A DNA stretch of 64,000 bases, taken from Thalassomonas actiniarum. Lineage in GTDB: Bacteria > Pseudomonadota > Gammaproteobacteria > Enterobacterales > Alteromonadaceae. The position numbers were made by a program, and so were the translations under genes. Shown piece after piece: positions 61,091 to 64,000 of the stretch. Location: NCBI RefSeq assembly GCF_000948975.2, contig NZ_CP059735.1, positions 310,001 to 374,000 of the forward strand. Reading direction: 5' to 3'. The number at the start of each line of letters is the position of its first letter. Position 1 is the first letter of the stretch. Below the pieces are notes generated by a model. The model ran no database searches. It saw only the letters and a program-made list of their open reading frames with translations, and was not told the origin of the DNA.

Positions 61091-61711
61091 ATGGCAAAAT
61101 TAATTTTGATATTTCTGGGCGTCTGCTATGCAATCATAAGTCAGAACCCCTTGCATGTATCTGTTTTGATAAACATTTCATTATTACTGATCATCTTCAT
61201 GAACAGGCATAATGTTAATATTGTGCATGTATGTGCAGCCTTGCTGGCGGTGTACTTGATTGAAATGCTCATTTTTGAAAACTTGATCGTCACCAAGAGT
61301 GAGTCTATGAGCCAGGTGTGGGTTAATGCCATTATCTATACGACACATTTAGTGATAGACCTGGTGTTATTCCTGCTGTTGGCTTTTAGGGCGCCTCTTA
61401 CCAGGGCCAGGTTGCAGGCACAGGGTAAGCCTTATTGCCACGTTTTTACCTATAATAGTGAATTCGCTTTAGCCAGCTTGTTTGTTGTTTTTATGCTGGT
61501 AGATATGCTCGCATTAGCTGAGAATTTTATCAGGCATTTAGACGAGTTCGACCTGAGCGCAGAAACAGTGCAAATTTTTTCAAATTGGACCCTGGTCTTT
61601 TATAGCTATGTACCGGTAAAGAGTGTGCTGCTCGGCATCACCTTCTTGCTGATCTGGACTATGGCAACCTCAGTAGGTCAGGACAAATATGAAAAAGCAG
61701 CTGTGAGCTGA
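61091..61711 (+). CDS. Multi-spanning membrane protein of the peptide operon (possible immunity protein)
   Basis: A 206-residue protein with about six hydrophobic segments (LILIFLGVCYAII, VLINISLLLIIFM, VCAALLAVYLIEMLIF, LVIDLVLFLLLAF, FALASLFVVFMLVDMLAL, SVLLGITFLLIWTM). No family is recognised. AAGGATAAGG precedes the ATG. Its place after a double-glycine peptide, before a terminator, is that expected of an immunity or accessory transport protein (inference). Confidence 0.65.
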   Translation: MAKLILIFLGVCYAIISQNPLHVSVLINISLLLIIFMNRHNVNIVHVCAALLAVYLIEMLIFENLIVTKSESMSQVWVNAIIYTTHLVIDLVLFLLLAFRAPLTRARLQAQGKPYCHVFTYNSEFALASLFVVFMLVDMLALAENFIRHLDEFDLSAETVQIFSNWTLVFYSYVPVKSVLLGITFLLIWTMATSVGQDKYEKAAVS

Positions 61712-61736
61712 TTTTTTACCTATCAAACAACACAGG

Positions 61737-61780
61737 GGATGAAATAGGCTCTGGCTGCCTGCTTCATCCTTTATTTATTT
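61737..61780 (+). terminator. Intrinsic terminator of the peptide operon
   Basis: GGATGAA (61737-61743) pairs with TTCATCC (61763-61769) and AGGC with GCCT inside, followed by TTTATTTATTTT. It closes the 60579-61711 operon. Confidence 0.75.
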
Positions 61781-62144
61781 TACTATCAACAAACAATAGT
61801 TAACTGAGCAGGAGCAAGGGATCAGCTATTGTTCTTGCTATTTTATTTGCCGGTGCAAATGCAGAATTGAACAGCCAAAATCTGATTTCTTTCTTTTTTC
61901 TGCAGCTGTCGATAAGGGAAATTTGACAGCTGCGCGCCTGAGTTATTGTTTACTCCACGACAATCAAAAAATAATCCTGGTATAAAAGGCTGTTCAGCTT
62001 TTTAACAGTGTAAGTTTATGCATGTCCCGCTTTGTACTACTTTTAACCTCCACGCTTCTAAAATTACTAAAGAAAAAATAAATATTGACTTTTAATTGAG
62101 AAAACTATAATCCTTTGAATAACTTCATAAAAAGGATGTATAAC
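61781..62144. other. Intergenic region with a palindrome
   Basis: GCAGCTGTC (61902-61910) and GACAGCTGC (61925-61933) form a perfect 9-bp inverted repeat with a 14-nt spacer. Neither side has a U-tract, so it may be an operator rather than a terminator. The rest becomes AT-rich toward the SGNH hydrolase gene. No gene is seen. Confidence 0.5.
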
Positions 62145-62933
62145 ATGCATAAAAAATTACTAACCGCAACACTACTAGCTTCATTAACAACTTTTTCTGC
62201 ATTTTCTAAGGACAACATAATCGTTGATGTTAATAACCCAGTTGTTGGTCTGATCGGTGCGAGTTATGTCGACCCAGAAGCATCAATAAATAACACCGTA
62301 GGTTTAACCAGTTTAAATGGCTCATCTTACCGCGGTATTGCCGACTATTTAAAAGCGACAACCATCACAAAAGCAAAAGGTTTAGTGTATCGAGAAAATG
62401 CTGAAGGTGGTGCCACCAGTGGTGGTGCTAATGGCTTTAAATCAATGTTACAACAAGCGCAAGAATTGGTAGAGCACACCACACAATGGGCTGACGGTAC
62501 ACATATGAAAGCCGCGGTTATATTTTCATTTAATGACTGCAAACATACCTTAGCAGGTTTGTGTCCAAGTCAAAGTGACGTTATTAGCGCTTCAATAAAC
62601 AATACACTTGATACGATAAATTACCTGCAAAGTAATAACGTTAAGGTTTTTATTGTACGTGCTCCAAGTTACGATGATCTAGACTTCCCATTAACAGAGC
62701 AAATATTTTCAGACGTTATTCCTGGTTTTGCAATGGTTGATGAGCAAGGTTATCAATTGATTCAAGATACTTTCCAAGAATATGTTCATAACCTTGATGG
62801 CGTAACAGTTATTGATGCATGGCAAGAATTTGACCATATGGGTGATGGCTTACACCCTGATCACAAAACAAAGCGAAAAGCGGCTAAAGTTATTAACAAA
62901 GTACTTGAAAAAGCACTAAAAGATAAAATGTAG
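62145..62933 (+). CDS. Secreted SGNH/GDSL-type hydrolase
   Basis: A 262-residue protein with a signal peptide (KKLLTATLLASLTTFSAFSK). Block I is VVGLIGASYVDPE (GDS replaced by GAS with Ser retained), Asn in FSFNDCKH is a block-III candidate, and block V is GDGLHPDHKT (DxxH). The ATG at 62145 with AAGGA eight bases before is preferred to a TTG at 62115. The gene is more AT-rich than the rest of the window, suggesting recent acquisition. Substrate unknown. Confidence 0.75.
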   Translation: MHKKLLTATLLASLTTFSAFSKDNIIVDVNNPVVGLIGASYVDPEASINNTVGLTSLNGSSYRGIADYLKATTITKAKGLVYRENAEGGATSGGANGFKSMLQQAQELVEHTTQWADGTHMKAAVIFSFNDCKHTLAGLCPSQSDVISASINNTLDTINYLQSNNVKVFIVRAPSYDDLDFPLTEQIFSDVIPGFAMVDEQGYQLIQDTFQEYVHNLDGVTVIDAWQEFDHMGDGLHPDHKTKRKAAKVINKVLEKALKDKM

Positions 62934-63099
62934 TTTGTGTTTTATTGAATGCTCCATCAACTGTATTTTGAAGTGCTTTCATTGGGAAATAGATACCTCT
63001 GAATAAATGCAAACTTCCAATAACAAAAGTTATAGGAAATATAATTACGGGCATCAGTTCGATTATCTGTTATAAACTAAAAAATACCAACGTCTTGCT

Positions 63100-63173
63100 C
63101 AGTGGCGTGGTGAAGATGGCTGCTTTTGTGCAGTATTTTTGAACAAAAGAAGACAGCTTTACCACGTCCGCTG
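63100..63173. repeat. Long imperfect inverted repeat after the small membrane gene
   Basis: Arms of ~30 bp (63100-63129 and 63143-63173) match in about 24 positions. Cores are CGTGGT-x-AAG and CTTTTGT, with a 13-nt loop. It lies 4 bp past the stop of the minus-strand gene ending at 63177, and the minus strand continues to TATTTTTTAG, so it may act as that operon's terminator. Confidence 0.55.
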
Positions 63174-63176
63174 GAG

Positions 63177-63353
63177 CTACTTGTCAGGCTTTTTTTTATG
63201 ACCAAACTTTGGCTTACCAACACGAGACAGCAAAAGAGCAATAGCTATGAGCAACATAATCGTGAAGCTATACATACCAAATGTTTGGAAAAACAGTAAT
63301 GAAAGCCCAAATATTACTATGGCTACAAGTAGAAAAAGAAAGTTATTAATCAT
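63177..63353 (-). CDS. Small two-helix membrane protein coupled to the 154-aa gene (58 aa)
   Basis: Starts at the ATG of a TAATG overlap with the preceding gene, so translation is coupled. The product has two hydrophobic helices (NFLFLLVAIVIFGLSLLF and TIMLLIAIALLLS) and a basic tail (KPKFGHKKKPDK). The size, topology and coupling are those of an immunity protein for a membrane-active toxin. No family is recognised. Confidence 0.65.
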   Translation of the reverse strand: MINNFLFLLVAIVIFGLSLLFFQTFGMYSFTIMLLIAIALLLSRVGKPKFGHKKKPDK

Positions 63354-63817
63354 TATGCGTACTCAAAACTAAGTGGTGAGTTTTTCGCTCTCATACCGAC
63401 GCTTTTTCTGAAAAGATGAGTTTTATCTAAAACTTGAGGATTACGAGTATAAAAAGAATGCCAACCTTTAAATTGTAATTGGTTCTGATAGGTAAATACA
63501 AACATATCAGATATTCGAGAACCACAGCTTAAAGATCTGCCACTAGCAACAGCAATACTACCAATTACAATACCTGTATAACCTGCTGCCCCAAAAGCGG
63601 CGGCAACGGCTAACTTTTCAAGCCCTATAGTGGCACCAATTAATTCCCCCATAGTTGCACCTTTACCTAGGGTACTTAAAGTACTAACAAGAATAGTAGC
63701 AGTGCCTATAGCTGTTTGATAACTATCAAACAATGTTGTCGGAACCGGTGCCCCAAGCTCTTTCATGTTTTCATTGAAGTATTTTTTGAAATCACCTGAT
63801 GCGTAACATGTAGCCAT
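63353..63817 (-). CDS. Hydrophobic 154-aa protein, candidate membrane-active effector
   Basis: A 154-residue protein without a signal peptide. The N-terminal ~30 residues are polar. The central part (~31-95) is two Gly/Ala-rich hydrophobic segments (TAIGTATILVSTLSTLG and KLAVAAAFGAAGYTGIVIGSIAV), and a polar C-terminus has SCGSRISDMFVFTYQNQLQFKGWHSFYTRNP. I recall similar orphan proteins in marine gammaproteobacteria but no named function. Coupling to a small two-helix membrane protein suggests a toxin/immunity or effector pair (inference). Confidence 0.55.
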   Translation of the reverse strand: MATCYASGDFKKYFNENMKELGAPVPTTLFDSYQTAIGTATILVSTLSTLGKGATMGELIGATIGLEKLAVAAAFGAAGYTGIVIGSIAVASGRSLSCGSRISDMFVFTYQNQLQFKGWHSFYTRNPQVLDKTHLFRKSVGMRAKNSPLSFEYA

Positions 63818-64000
63818 TGTAGTTCCTTTACCTTATGCGCTTCCCTATATTTATAGCCTATTAAGCCTTGGATGCAAGCAAGTCTAACGCCACGCAGGGG
63901 GGCATCCATCTGGCTGGTTTTGTTATGTTTTACTGCTATTTACGATACCTTTCATAACTGCGATTAGTGTTTGAGTAATACCGTTGTAATAATTCGTAAA

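Noticed and set aside
62934-63180. Possible integron attC site (imperfect palindrome after the SGNH gene)
   Set aside because: The long hairpin at 63100-63173 lacks the conserved RYYYAAC / GTTRRRY core sites and no integrase is in the window.

Overview
The window looks like chromosomal DNA from a marine gammaproteobacterium of the Alteromonadales, most likely a Colwelliaceae/Thalassomonas-type organism. This is inferred from moderate GC, the mix of protein families, a PEP-CTERM protein, and the order csrB-type sRNA - yihI - DUF2489 - DksA-like - hemN - tRNA-His. It has not been confirmed by any search. No phage, IS element or CRISPR array was seen. Most of the window is ordinary metabolism, envelope and regulatory genes, with two accessory stretches rich in small secreted-peptide genes.

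Layout: 0-7 kb carries a truncated gene, a secreted alpha/beta hydrolase, a YiaA-like membrane protein, and an ABC ATPase followed by a permease fused to an M1 aminopeptidase. 7-15 kb is an unusual accessory cluster. On the minus strand it has a Sel1-repeat membrane protein preceded by a 9-bp tandem repeat, a beta-propeller protein, a short HlyD-like membrane protein and a double-glycine-leader peptide. Divergently it has a membrane-anchored winged-helix/propeller regulator, two secreted peptide genes sharing the motif C-[TA]-D-S-P-T-R-C-E, and a solo LuxR-type regulator. 15.5-26.7 kb holds a glycine-zipper protein, norE/norF-like genes, a His-rich periplasmic protein, an overlapping GCS2-type ligase/desuccinylase pair, a sugar porter, two small secreted proteins, a second winged-helix/propeller regulator, and a DUF4177-yidD-TM2-M48 peptidase operon.

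26.7-46 kb holds a third winged-helix/propeller regulator, an esterase with C-terminal TPR, vanZ-creD-creC-creB, a TSUP transporter, an S41 peptidase divergent from a LysR regulator, a YdjM-like membrane protein, an MBL-fold lipoprotein, and a MacAB-like efflux operon with an upstream membrane-bound HTH gene. 46-57.7 kb holds tRNA-His, hemN, a DksA-like protein, DUF2489, yihI, a CsrB/CsrC-type sRNA, a VOC protein, an M61 peptidase, purU with a PurR-like box, a MITE-like repeat, a VF530 protein, a chemoreceptor and a peroxiredoxin-like protein.

58-64 kb is the second accessory stretch: a six-cysteine secreted peptide, an excalibur-domain gene broken by an in-frame stop, a PEP-CTERM protein, and a peptide locus made of an XRE repressor, tandem palindromic operators, a second HTH gene overlapping a textbook double-glycine peptide, and a membrane protein. 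It continues with an AT-rich SGNH hydrolase and a translationally coupled 154-aa/58-aa pair resembling a toxin/immunity arrangement.

The best candidate for an undescribed system is the CxDSPTRCE peptide family with its flanking regulators (about 10.3-15.0 kb). One member, a 56-codon GTG-start gene at 13039-13209, is easily missed. The double-glycine peptide locus at 60-61.7 kb and the coupled pair at 63.2-63.8 kb are the next most interesting.
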